Assembly (NCBI GenBank): GCA_022829145.1
Contig: CM040746.1
Span: forward strand, 38,090,712 to 38,154,711
Source: Albula goreensis
Lineage: Eukaryota > Chordata > Actinopteri > Albuliformes > Albulidae
Reading direction: 5' to 3'
DNA: 64,000 nucleotides
Made by a program: the position numbers and the translations under genes. Shown in pieces: positions 13,928-25,611 of this stretch. Numbering within the stretch: position 1 is the first letter of the stretch; the number at the start of each line of letters is the position of its first letter. The notes under the pieces are model-generated. The model was not told the DNA's origin and searched no databases. It saw only the letters and a program-made list of their open reading frames with translations.

Positions 13928-14522
13928 AAAAATTCCATTTCATCAAACCAACACTTGATCTCAGATTCGTGTAATTTGTAATAGAAAATGAACACCTATT
14001 CCAGGTGCTTGAAACTGAGCAGAGTCGGCAAAGTGTAACAACGGTAAAGGGACAAAGGAAGGTATCACACGCCATGCTCAGAGGAGCAGAATAAAAGAAA
14101 GGAGTTGGAATATGAGATCGCAGATTACGCAGAGGGAGAAGAGAGCCCCACCTGGATGCTCCGGTGAGAGCGGAGATGGATGCGGCGGAGACATGGAAGA
14201 CCTGACGTCAGGGGATGGAGGGAAGGAACAGAGGGATGGGGGGATGGAGGGGGGTGGGGAGAGGAACACACGGAACTGTGTCCTTCTGATGCTGTGCTAT
14301 CAGCAGCCTGCTGAATATCAGACCTGTTTCTTTTCAGAAGCGGAGCGCACAAATTAACCATGAGACCCCAGAGGAGTGGGTGTGAGAGTGAAAGAGTAAG
14401 AGAGAGAGGTATGGACAATTATATTGTGATTTACACAGTATCCATCTCGTTCAGTGATTCATTTGACTTTGTGTTCTTTGTCAATGCCTATGAATAAGGG
14501 TACAACAACCATTGTAAATGTG

Positions 14523-14540
14523 GGGGGACTGGTGTCCCCC
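14523..14540. other. GGGGGAC/GTCCCCC hairpin in a worn repeat
   Basis: A 7-bp perfect stem with a TGGT loop, followed by an AAATTTAAAAAATATATT stretch and C-rich words. The texture resembles degenerate small hAT elements such as the block near 31.2 kb. Confidence 0.35.
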
Positions 14541-16579
14541 AAATTTAAAAAATATATTTTGCCCCCTTCCCCACCCAAAAAACAGAGATTTATATGATTT
14601 AATATGAATCACTGTGTACATAACCCAGGGTAAATGTGATGCATTTGCTCTGTTGAGCTCAAACTGGGAACGAGAAAAACTGTGGAGATCTTTTTGATCA
14701 GTCTCTGATCTCTCACAATCAAAATCATTACGCCCAGGTATGAGTGAATGCTCAACCGGTTGGGCGGGTCCATTTGATTAATGCAGAATTAAATTCATGC
14801 AGACTTCAAAATTCAACGCACGAACATCTATACTAGCTGCACGGGCATTCTATAACATATTGTACAGTCTGCTAATATTTAGTAGTTAATTATATTTTTA
14901 AAAAATGTATTCATGAATGTAAATGCTGAAAATGCATACTCTCGCTATTCCCCGTTTGTTTTACTCACACTTCCAGGTAACGCTGCCTGAGCACAGTCCG
15001 TTTCACAGTCTGTTGATTAGTAAGAACATTAGCCGTACGCACGTCAACGTAGCTGAAAGACGTTACAGGCATGTATGCGGATGTTAATGGCCTAAATGAG
15101 AATGTTCCATGCAAGGGTTCTACTGCAAGGACTTGCCATACAAGACAGGAAGCAGATGTACCTTCTGAATAATACATTCATCTGGCACATTATGTTTTAC
15201 ATAAATTATTCCAAGTCCATGTCAGATTTTTCTTTTCTTTGCTGTTGTTTTATCTCTATTTCCATGGCACTGGTATGACTGAACATATGGCATTCCCTGC
15301 ATATGTAGTAAGGGCTTTCGGTGGAAGATCACGGCAGACATCTTTTCAGTTGCAGTGCATGAGATCAATCACATCATACGGCGAGTTTGATTCTTGACTG
15401 TGGATGAGAATTCTTCCCTGCTCAGAGTTTTCTGAAGCTGTGAACTGAACGAGACCATAACATCTGATAACTGTCTGGATCTGAATCTTAAGAAATGCTG
15501 ACAAAACTAAACCGGTTCAAGTCCTTGATGTGTCTAAACGCTGAGGTTTGCCCTGTTTAAAACAAATGGCACTGGTCTCCCGGACCCCGTTGTGAGAGGC
15601 AAACACTGGTGGTTGCGCCCTGTGAGAGTGCACGTTAGACTCCAGGTAGAGGCAAGCGCTAACGCAAACAGGCAGAGGACACAAAGAAGGCATTAGAAGG
15701 GATGAAGGGACTTAGAGCAGAGGAATCAGGCCTGGTTCAAGCTAGGAAAGCAAACTTTGTGTTTGTGTTTGCGATTTGGGGGGATGTGGGGAAGATTTTC
15801 ATGGAGCACTTTTTTTTTTTAAACCTCCCCAGTTTTAATGATTGCTAAACAGTGTTTATACAATTCCCAGGCCTACATATTAAACAACATAGTTAACAGA
15901 ACAACTCATCCGACTGTTGTGTTGTCAGTGAAGACTAAATAATAACTGGTTCATAAATTCTGTGTTTGAAACCACAAGACATTACTAGCTATGTAGCTTT
16001 CTTGATAAATTGTACACATGCAAGCAGCAATAACCTGACTAGATAGCTTGGTCTCCTGTCAAAGGACCATCAATGAAATATTGTTTCCCATAGTTTGATT
16101 TGGAGGTGTTTTTTTTTTTGAAGAAGAAGTCCCCCTCCTATTGGTAATTTTTATTTTAATCTGCTACATATTTTAACTCTGTGATTAACCAAGTTTGTCA
16201 CATTCATGCATTTTAAAATAGTGTGTCGTAGTGACGGATTTAGCTTACTTTGACATACATTTCAAATGATATGTGTTTGTCCTACTCCACTGTCCAACTT
16301 GAAGACGATGTTTCTACGGTCATATGATCGTGTCTAAAAGTGGAGCAATCCCAGCATCCACTAGTACTTTTTATTGTGACAGGCCCCCTGGAAAAAGTAA
16401 CTTTCCATGACAGATTTTTAAAACAGCATGTGGAAATTCAGGCATGCATGCACTGCAGGTTATCAGTAAGCTGCTTGTCAAATTTTGTACTGAATGGACT
16501 TAACTTCATTGACCTAGAATACTTTTTATACATGTAAAGAAGTAGTACACATTATTTTGCTCAACATTTGGCTATTATT

Positions 16580-16610
16580 GATAAATAAATAAATAAATAA
16601 ATAAATAAAA
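16580..16610. repeat. (AAAT)n microsatellite
   Basis: About 7 ATAA tetramers in a row. Confidence 0.95.
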
Positions 16611-17354
16611 ATGTTTATTCAGGCAGTCACATGAAACCTCATTTGAAGACTTAAGAGATGCACTTTCAGTCACCCTGAGTAAACTCAGTCACACATTAGA
16701 GAGAAAAATGCAATCACTCTGAAATGTGTTATTTTCTGGTAGCAGTCTCCCCCATTTACAACGACCTAAAGGGAAAATGAATGATAAACCCATCTCCCTG
16801 CATTTTACACCCCTACTGTGTGATTTCCTGAGGTGCTTGGTGGGAAAGGAGTAGGATTACACATGAAAAAAAAAGACTAACAGTGATGACAGACTGAGAA
16901 ACATCATTGGCTTCCACGCTAGCATGATTGATTCCTTTAATTCCTTGATTAACTGTTAAATCCAAAGGTTTCACTGTTAAAGTTGCCAAGCTGAGAAAGA
17001 GCATCCTGAATTTAGTTAACCCCGCGTCAAACCTGGAATCAGTGTTCACAGACTGTTTGTTTACCTTGCTAGCAGCCAGGCTGTCAGAGAGGCCTATTGT
17101 CATTGGCTGTTGACATATTCTGGCATGCGGTGCGGAACCTCTCGATCTGCTTTGATTTTTGTCATCTGATACTCAACTCGCAATGAGGAGCAGAAACGGC
17201 GCATGTTTGATTCACCTGGGCGAGGGGCTGTGAAAGAGAGGATGTGGCACTGCACTGACCTGAGGTCAGTCAGATTGATCAAAGGCAGGCTCCGGTTGCA
17301 TGTGTATGGGGGCATGGGCGAGCGCCTCGTCTGTTTTAATTGGTCCAGAATGGT

Positions 17355-17452
17355 GGAAGGAGGGAGAGACGGCAGGACGGAAGGAAAGAAGGAAGGAAGG
17401 AAGGAAGGAAGGAAGGAAAGATGGAAGGAAAGAGGGAGGGAGAGAGAGAGGG
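17355..17452. repeat. (GGAA)n purine tract
   Basis: Nearly all purine on the plus strand, with a core of consecutive GGAA units (about 17388-17418) flanked by GGGA and GAGA repeats. Tandem GGAA is a known substrate for ETS-family factors; no function is shown here. Confidence 0.9.
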
Positions 17453-19942
17453 ATGCCTCTTCTGTGGAGGGAATGGGCCTTAAGGGATGTTGGGATTTTT
17501 AATGAAAAAAAAATGGCAAAATGGGAACGAAGCAGTGGGTTGTCTAAACAATGCTACTTATTAGCTGTGTACAATAGAAAGGGCTTTGTTCAAACTCCAT
17601 TATACTCAAGAGGATTTTACTGTATATGTGCCCCATAATCGTTTCCATCCTGGAGAGAAAGGAACCTCTTTAACAAGGCAAAAAAAAAAAAAAAAAAAAC
17701 AGCTGGAGGTTCGTTAGAGGGTTTTCCCAATATCTACAAACATTTTTATGGCATATGAGCCAAAGAATTGTAAGAGAATCACACACGCATTCAGGGCCTG
17801 TCTTTGGGGAAATCATAATGATGAAGGGTTGAGCAAGCTGCGGTCCAGTTTGTGCGTCCATCGCCAGCTTCCCCATGTTGTTCTGCTTACCTTGAGTATT
17901 GAGCACATAAATTAATCCCAGGGGACAGGCTAGCAGGGTAACCCACGGCAACCGTACAAATGCCTTTGTGACAGAGTTCTCACACACCGTGGGCCTGTGC
18001 TTAGAAAGCCGTAGATGAATAATTAATACCCAGGAATATATTTCATCATTTTGCTCAATGTTCAACCGTGGAAGACTAATCTGAGGAGACGTGAGTGATC
18101 AACAAAAGGGGCAAAACGTACAACAAAATATCAAACTCTTTCATCATTGTGCTTCTGGGTTTTGAATATGTTTAGAGATTTTTATATTGTACCTGCTCCA
18201 AAAACTGTTTTTAGTAGAATGGGAACAGTCATATTTTCCAACCTCCGAGCATCGTTCCACAATCATGTGTTACGGAGACAATTGACCATAGGAAAAAACT
18301 ATTTTTAATTTGTGAATATAAATAACCATATTCCACACACGGTTCCATAATAACTAAAAAATATCCTTATTAAAAAGCATATCAAAACCATGTCAAATGA
18401 AGACACCTCTGGGTATTGACGATTTTCACCCATTTTATTTTAGAAAGAAAAAAATCAATGTAAAGGATAGTTTGTGTGTGACTTTTCTCGTACGTTCTTT
18501 TTGGCTGTGATTCTCCCATGCTGTGCGCTACAAAATCCATTAAGCACTACATAAACAGCGGAGACATTAGGGTAGTATACCTACAGTGGGAGCTTCTGTA
18601 ACCTAAGCCTCAGTCAACCCTGCCCAATGTTGGCTTGTCTTTCCCATTCATGTGAACCTGAATACATGCATCAGCTACTCTCTGTTGTGCCTGTAATCCA
18701 GTCGCTCTCTGTTCACACACTCCACGGCTGAAATACATCATATCTAAATGTTTATTCAATCTTAGGCATCGCTGTGAGAGACAGCGGGGCCTGATGCCAG
18801 CACTTTGCTGGGAAGGGAGTCAAGAAGAAATCTTTACATGAGAAAAAAGGAGACGACTGAAATGATCTAGGGTACCGGTTTCTCTTCTGCACCTATTCAG
18901 CGCGGCATAAAACACAGTCAGGTTTAAAAACAGCAACGGTGACATTTAAGGACTCGCACACATTCACATTTACTTTAAAGGCATTATTTCTGCATTTGCT
19001 ATTCATAGGAAATCATGAGTGTGCTTGCGAATAGTGAGGTTCATTTGACAGCAAGTTAGCATTAGTAGTCCTGCTCAGTCCTCTTCTACCAAAAGAATGA
19101 ATTGCAATGTCTTGCATTGCCTTTATTAGTTGTTTGGTTTCAGGCTTCATTGCTGCAGGCTTAAACATCGGCCTTGACATCACTGCATCAATCCACAATG
19201 TGTTATGTGTTATTTGTTTCTGTGATACAAAATTACTTATTACCTGTAGCTGTTTTTTTTTTTTTTTTTTAATATCAGTGACTTCTGGAAAAATAATAGT
19301 AATGATGATAATATTGTGTATGAATTAGGAGGCAAGGGCACTGCAGAGTAACACAGGCCCTATGACTTGCCATGCCTTGTAAATCCTACTGAATGGATGC
19401 TAATTTGATAGCGTTACAGAGCCTGTGTACACAAAAGGGCCCTCACTCAGGCTACGCTTCCTGTAAACAGTGTGCATTCATGATTTTTGACATTTCCTGA
19501 AAAGAATAGACCAGCATGCTGTGCTGTTCGGTTTCCAAATACTGTGTCCTTGAGAATATCTCAATCAAAAGCGACCAATGGAATCATGCAAGTCCTGAAA
19601 GTACTCACTGCAGTTTATTATGTCCAACAGACATAAATAGCGGCTGATGTCTGGAATGGTATTAATAAATCATAACAGAAAAAAAAAAAAAAACTAATTA
19701 CATTTGTCAGAAATATGCAAACGGCAAGGTGTAACTGAGTTATGGAGTTACTTTGGACAACGCCCAGCCTCCTCCTTGAGCTACCTGCCACAGCTGTGTC
19801 TGTGAGTGGGGGGGCAGGGGGGGGAGGCGCAGTAATGCTGTCATTGCTGAGGGATTTATTGACTTGTTGGTAAGCAAGGAAATTTCAAACATAATATAAA
19901 TATCAGCAGGATAAAAATCCAACCTCAATCCAACATATGCAT

Positions 19943-19982
19943 GCACACACGCACGCACGCACGCAAGCACACACACACACAT

Positions 19983-20021
<39 letters not shown>

Positions 20022-20027
20022 TGCACG

Positions 20028-20085
<58 letters not shown>

Positions 20086-20109
20086 TGTACACGCACACAC
20101 ATACGCATG

Positions 20110-20141
<32 letters not shown>

Positions 20142-20215
20142 CACACACACGCGCACGCACCCACACACATGCACACACAAACACACAAACACACACACAC
20201 ACAGTCACACACACA

Positions 20216-20249
<34 letters not shown>

Positions 20250-20306
20250 TGCATGTACACACACACACACACACACGCACACACACACACAGTCACACAC
20301 ACACCT
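19943..20306. repeat. Long compound (CA)n microsatellite
   Basis: About 360 bp of CA repeat broken by GC, TG and AT steps (GCAC, ATGC, GTCA), so it is an old array. Several apparent open frames of 110-150 codons on both strands arise only from the dinucleotide repeat. Confidence 0.98.
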
Positions 20307-23300
20307 ACATGACCAGAGCGCGCTGTTCCCATGAAATCTCCCTGTTTGTTCCAGCCTGATTCACCATCTGTCTGATGGACTCTGGGCTTGTCCTTGAATC
20401 AGGAATTCTTTCAGATAGACAGTGCTTGATCAGTTGCTTTGACGTGACCTCGATGGACAGCAATGGGAAAGAAAAAAACTTAACTAGGTCCACAAAAAAA
20501 AGAGAAGAAATTGGTAAAAGCAAACTCTTGAGAAACATACGAGGACATTATTTTGTTCCAGGTTGATTGTTGTAAGCGCAAAATACAGAAAACACCAGTG
20601 CTGCTGATCTCAAGGTGAAGATTTTTTTTTTAAACTGCTCCATAGCTACTTGTCTGTTTTGTCCTGTACTTTCAATTAAAGACCGGATGTCAGATCCAGG
20701 AGTGTTCTCTTCTGCCCACTCCGATGATGATGTTCCCTTTCTGTGACCTCATAATGACATCGCCTTGGACACCAGCATTCAGCACTCTGAGTGGACCTCT
20801 CTGGGTCACCAAAGCACCCGCAAAACACGCCACATAACGACTTCTCCCTCCGTCAAAAGAACCAAGGGTCCCCTGCTTTAGCCATAGCCATGCTAGCCAT
20901 AATGAAACAGAACTGTACTTAAACAACATGTCCACTGATGCTGTGTTTGGGTTGGAATGCTGTATTATTATGAACCGACGAGCCAAATCTATAAACAGTA
21001 ATTCAAGATTTTCTGCAACTTGAAGCAAATCCAAATAATTGCTCTTTCACTAATTAAAAAAAGAAAAAAAAAAAAACATGATAAACCGAAAAGATTTTAA
21101 ACAGGTTGATGAAGAAGGAAATTTAGCCTCAGCCTGATGCAATGGTTAGTCCTGGTCTGAACTACAGTATGTAAGCTCCAGACTGACTTGAGCTATGCTG
21201 GGATATTACATTGCCAGCCAAATGAATGCCTGCTCCACCTAGACAGAGGAATATGCATCACAAACCACTAGAGCCTCCTTTAGAGGAACACATAGCTATG
21301 ACTCAATCACTCTCATTAGAGACAAGGACATAATGATGGGCAATAATGACCAAAATCCACAGTGCCTTGCAAAAGGCACATAATACACAATACACAATGC
21401 TGTCATCAAGCTGCCTAAAGATCAGAATTAAAGCTGATTCTGTGATGGTAATGCAAATCTGCATAGTTGTTTTATAGTCTTTTCATATTTATATGAATGA
21501 GCTCATGGGTCTATGATGCAGAAGCTTGGTTTCCATGGCAAAAACCACACGCACTATGCTATCATGTTCAAACACCTTTTTTTTTTCCAAATCAAAACTT
21601 AACCTGATTGCTAGATTGTACAGGAACACAATCACAAAGACTTATTCTAAGTAGTGGTGTATGGGAGTCTCGCCTTAATCATGAACAAATAGCAGGTCTG
21701 TGCTAATCGTGAAAATGTAGGTAAATAAGAGCCACTGTCCATTAAACAGCAACTGTCAGTTGTTTCTTTCTGCTTTTCCACCTGAACTTTTTGATACATT
21801 AGTGCATGGGTTCTTAAATATAGTCCTGTTGACCCATGGTGTTGGCCTACGCTTGTTCCAAACATAACAACCTATGAATAGTAACACAATATTATTTTCT
21901 GTCTTTCACAATAGAACTTCTGAAGTCCTTTGAAGAATGATTCTCCCTCCCTTATTATGTCAGAAATATCTATTTATGGCTGTAAAATACATGTTATATA
22001 TTCAGATCCCAGGACGGTCAGTCACTCAGATCAACTGACATTTCTGTTCCTTTTGCTATATTTTAAATCATTGCATTTGAAAGATATCCCATTTTAAATT
22101 ATGCAATTGTAGTCTCACAAACGATTTCAAAGGGGACCAGTTTGCTGGGAGAACAGAAACCTGAGATGGTAACACAAAACTAACCTTTCAAAATTTGTTT
22201 ACCAGAGGTTTTCCATGTAATGAGCAAGTTGTCATTAACTGCTGTTGTGTGTTGCAACACTTTTAATGGATTTAGTGCTGCTTTGATCAACAAATAAGCA
22301 GTATTGCTGTCCTTATTTTATTTTATTGTCTCATTTATATTTTACAAAATGAGCCAGTAAACCATATTTTTTGACTGAAAATATGCCACGTGTATAAAAT
22401 GAAGAGTTAAAGGCAATGGCAACAAGTCAAACCTGCATTGCATTAATACATGTTTAAGGATAAAACCATGCTAGAACTTAAACGCATGTGTTAAACCACA
22501 TTAATTTAGTGAGAAATTTGCATTAACAAGGCAGTGCACTTCAGGTCTCCCAGGTCCAGTTTAAAAGCTGCTATGTTGTAGATAAATGCATGGCTGTCAC
22601 ATATGTTTATATCAATTTCACAGTGTTTTCTTCAATTCTTCACATTTTTTGGAAAACATAGAAAAAAAAATCTTTTAAACATCCGAAAAGGGAAATTTCC
22701 AGTAGATTGCATCACATACGAGAGAGCAGATTTCCTCAGCTCCACTAATAGAAGACTGCAGGCTATGCTTGTTTTTGTTTTCACCTTAAAACCAGCAGCT
22801 AATTTAGACCCAAAAACCAGGTGAAGTGAGTGAACTTTGTATTCAACAGCAATAATTGATAAATCAAATGCTGAGAAAAAGCAAAACCCAGCACATCCAA
22901 TGACTCTCCACGACCATGGCTGAGGGTAGAGGTTTCCGGAGAGGATCATAAGAGGTTATACTGGTCACGCTTAAAAATTAGACAAAAAAAAAACATATTT
23001 AATGTCATCTATGCTTTTTATGGATTGAGAATGCTTTGTGAGACTATGAGCACACATCAAGCACACACATAATCATATTTGCTCAGCAGAAACAACTGGG
23101 ACTGCAATAAAGCTTGGCATTCAATTTGTCATGCCTGTCATTGGAGAGAAAAAATAATACCTTATTCCAAAAAGCATAGCTGAGGAGACATTAAACTAAT
23201 GTACATTTAGCCAGTGTCTTTGTTTTACCCATAATTTGCTGAAATCATGATCTGAAATTAAGGTTTCCATAATGTTTGTAGCACATGTTGCTGTTCTGTA

Positions 23301-24346
23301 CTTGTAACCAATGCTGCACTCAAACACTTGTGTTATACATGTATTCCCTCGGCCTCATGTAACGTGTGCAGTTACTCATCTAAACAAGATGATAGATCAC
23401 ACAGAAACGGATATCCTTTGTGACATCACAAAAGATCATGCCAATCACTCCCGTATTGTACTGTAAAAGGCTAGAATATAAATATAGCTCAGATTGATCA
23501 CTGAATTTCATTGAAACAGATTATAATAATTATGATTTTTGATAGAGACCTTGCAAAAAAAAAATATCTGTCTTGTATTGAGGTCATGCATTATATAAAG
23601 GTTTCCACCCTGTGATTACACAGAAAGATTCAATTAAATTGATCCTATAATGAGGGGTAGCTTCAGAGATGTGATTGAGAATTTGACAAATGAGAGACCT
23701 GCTTCAGCAAATGCCACCATCAAGAGTACTCTTAATCTTTCTAGGTTCTGAGAACTCAAAATGCCATGCAGTGCTCTTTTGTGTATTCTGACTGGATCTT
23801 GCATATGCAAGTGTGCATAATCCAATGGAAACACTGGAAGATGGAGAGGGCATGCTGTATATGCTTGTTTGGTTTGTCCTTTATTAAATGAAAATGTAAA
23901 CCTCATCATTATTCACAATAGTAGATTTAGAGCTTCTGGTAATTATACCATAGTACACATTTCTTGTTCACATTGGCGTGTTTACACAGTTCTGTTAAAA
24001 TGAACCATGAGCAGTCAGATGATAGACAAGCAATGACAAGCCCTTCAAAGCTTGTTAAACATGAATGTATGTCGTATCCTGGGCAAATAACTCATTTTAA
24101 ACCCATTTACTGGTATAATATCAGTTGTATTTGCCTCACCTCACCATAAATAAGAGAAAAGCTCTACTCCTTTGCGGCTGGTTATCAGCTGACCAACACT
24201 ATTATCCTCAGTGTGTTTGCTTATCCAACTTTACATTCACTGCTCCCTTGCCCTCGGCCATCTACACCTCAGCAGAAGTATGCAGCTCTAATAGAATGCG
24301 GACCATGTACAGGACCCTTCCCAGAATAAAAACTGTGATTCCAGTC
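20307..24346. other. Gene desert downstream of slitrk1
   Basis: No gene, no clear repeat family and no RNA gene. Open frames of 60-114 codons are consistent with chance. Confidence 0.6.
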
Positions 24347-24352
24347 TTTATT
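24347..24352 (-). terminator. Candidate distal poly(A) signal of slitrk1
   Basis: A minus-strand AATAAA lies about 1.26 kb past the slitrk1 stop. An ATTAAA variant lies at 24710-24715. The hexamer is common by chance in AT-rich DNA, so position is the only support. Confidence 0.25.
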
Positions 24353-24813
24353 GTAACAGAGAAACAAAAGCTTGCATGAACCACAACAGGCTTGTCTTCC
24401 CATTTTGGACAGAGTAACACAAAGATAATATAAAGCTGAATTGCATTACATTTTTTTTTTTTTTTGGTTAATTTCAAATTTATGAATGCTCCTTGTACCT
24501 TAATGAAGATGCAGCTTATATTCTTATTTGTTTGCCCCTGCTGTCCTTAATTGAAAATGATAAATAGCTTTTACAATATCCCACAATTATTATAATAAAA
24601 TACTTTGTGGAGCAGTGCCTTTAAAAAAAAATGAATAGTGGTCCATCTGTCCTTGGTACCTCGATCAAACTGTCTATGTACATACTGGAACAACTTTCAT
24701 TTAAAACATTTTAATGTTGAAAAAATATGCCGTTATAAAACCCTCGGATTTTGTCGACTTCATTTATGCCCCCACCCCACCCCCCACCAAGTAAACCTAT
24801 GAGCACAACATCA

Positions 24814-24861
24814 CGGACCGTGCTGCCGCGTTACTTCCGCAGCGTAAGCGCGAGAGTGACG
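24814..24861. other. Compact CpG cluster
   Basis: Nine CpG dinucleotides fall within about 48 bp in otherwise CpG-poor DNA, next to an ATTGG (inverted CCAAT) word and a CGGAAGT ETS-like word on the minus strand. Confidence 0.5.
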
Positions 24862-25498
24862 CTAATTGGTCATGCCTACCTGCCTCTGCATCTCTGAATG
24901 TTTACAATTGGCACATCATAAGGGTAACACATTTTACATTCAGAGCAGGTCTCAGCAGATATGCCATCTGAACAAAATATAAATAATCCTGATATCCATT
25001 AACAATCAACTTATAAACAAATGCATGCATATACAGTTTGCTTTCCTTAATATTTTTGTCTTTTTTTCCAGCGTCTCATTTGTAGCAGTTTAAAACAACA
25101 AATACAAATCCTTACTGCATTTTCACAAAAAATAGAGAAATGGCACTTTGAATATATTCATATATCATTTTTATATATTTATAACATTGAAGAGAAGGTA
25201 AGTATGCCTCTTTGTAAATATGATGTGGATCTCACTGGAGTGTTGAGACCATGCCGATCATGCAGGTATGACAGTCAGTTATGTACATTACATTCATGCG
25301 CTCGTGCAACTTTCTCCACCGAGTCTTTCTTCTCAAAAGTCCAGAGTGATTGCGCCAAATATCCAAGAAGATTTGTACATATATATTACACTTGTTTCTG
25401 TAGCAGAGACTCGGTGACAGTACAGTCAACTGAGGCAAATAGAAATTAGGCAGTATCCGACACAGGCGAATACAAATGTTTATCATTTTTGTTTTACT

Positions 25499-25508
25499 TT
25501 TATTTATT
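25499..25508 (-). terminator. Candidate proximal poly(A) signal of slitrk1 (two overlapping AATAAA)
   Basis: Read on the minus strand, two AATAAA hexamers overlap (25503-25508 and 25499-25504), about 104 nt past the slitrk1 stop codon. They would give a very short 3' UTR. Mammalian SLITRK1 has a long 3' UTR, so this may be a minor or unused site. Confidence 0.4.
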
Positions 25509-25611
25509 CATTTACCATTTGTATTATGTCTTCCATGGTCAGTGGAACAGTACACAATACTGTTTTGTTCCACGTTTGTATTCCTGGCGGTTTTCTTTGC
25601 GATTCTCAGCA

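Larger units (their letters stand above)
13143..19942. other. Gene desert
   Basis: Unique AT-rich DNA broken by the ATT, AAAT and GGAA microsatellites and A/T homopolymers. The purine-rich stretch at 14110-14270 keeps both strands partly open but has low complexity. No gene is supported. Confidence 0.6.
24353..25611 (-). other. Presumed slitrk1 3' UTR / downstream flank
   Basis: This stretch follows the slitrk1 stop codon and has no interspersed repeat I recognise and no plausible gene. It holds two UGUACAUA Pumilio-type motifs on the minus strand (25280-25287 and 24675-24682), the two overlapping AATAAA hexamers near the stop, and a compact CpG cluster at 24814-24861. The true transcript end cannot be read from sequence alone. 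Confidence 0.45.

Noticed and set aside
19740-20359. Cys/Val-rich and His/Thr-rich proteins up to 152 codons
   Set aside because: They are translations of the CA/GT microsatellite.
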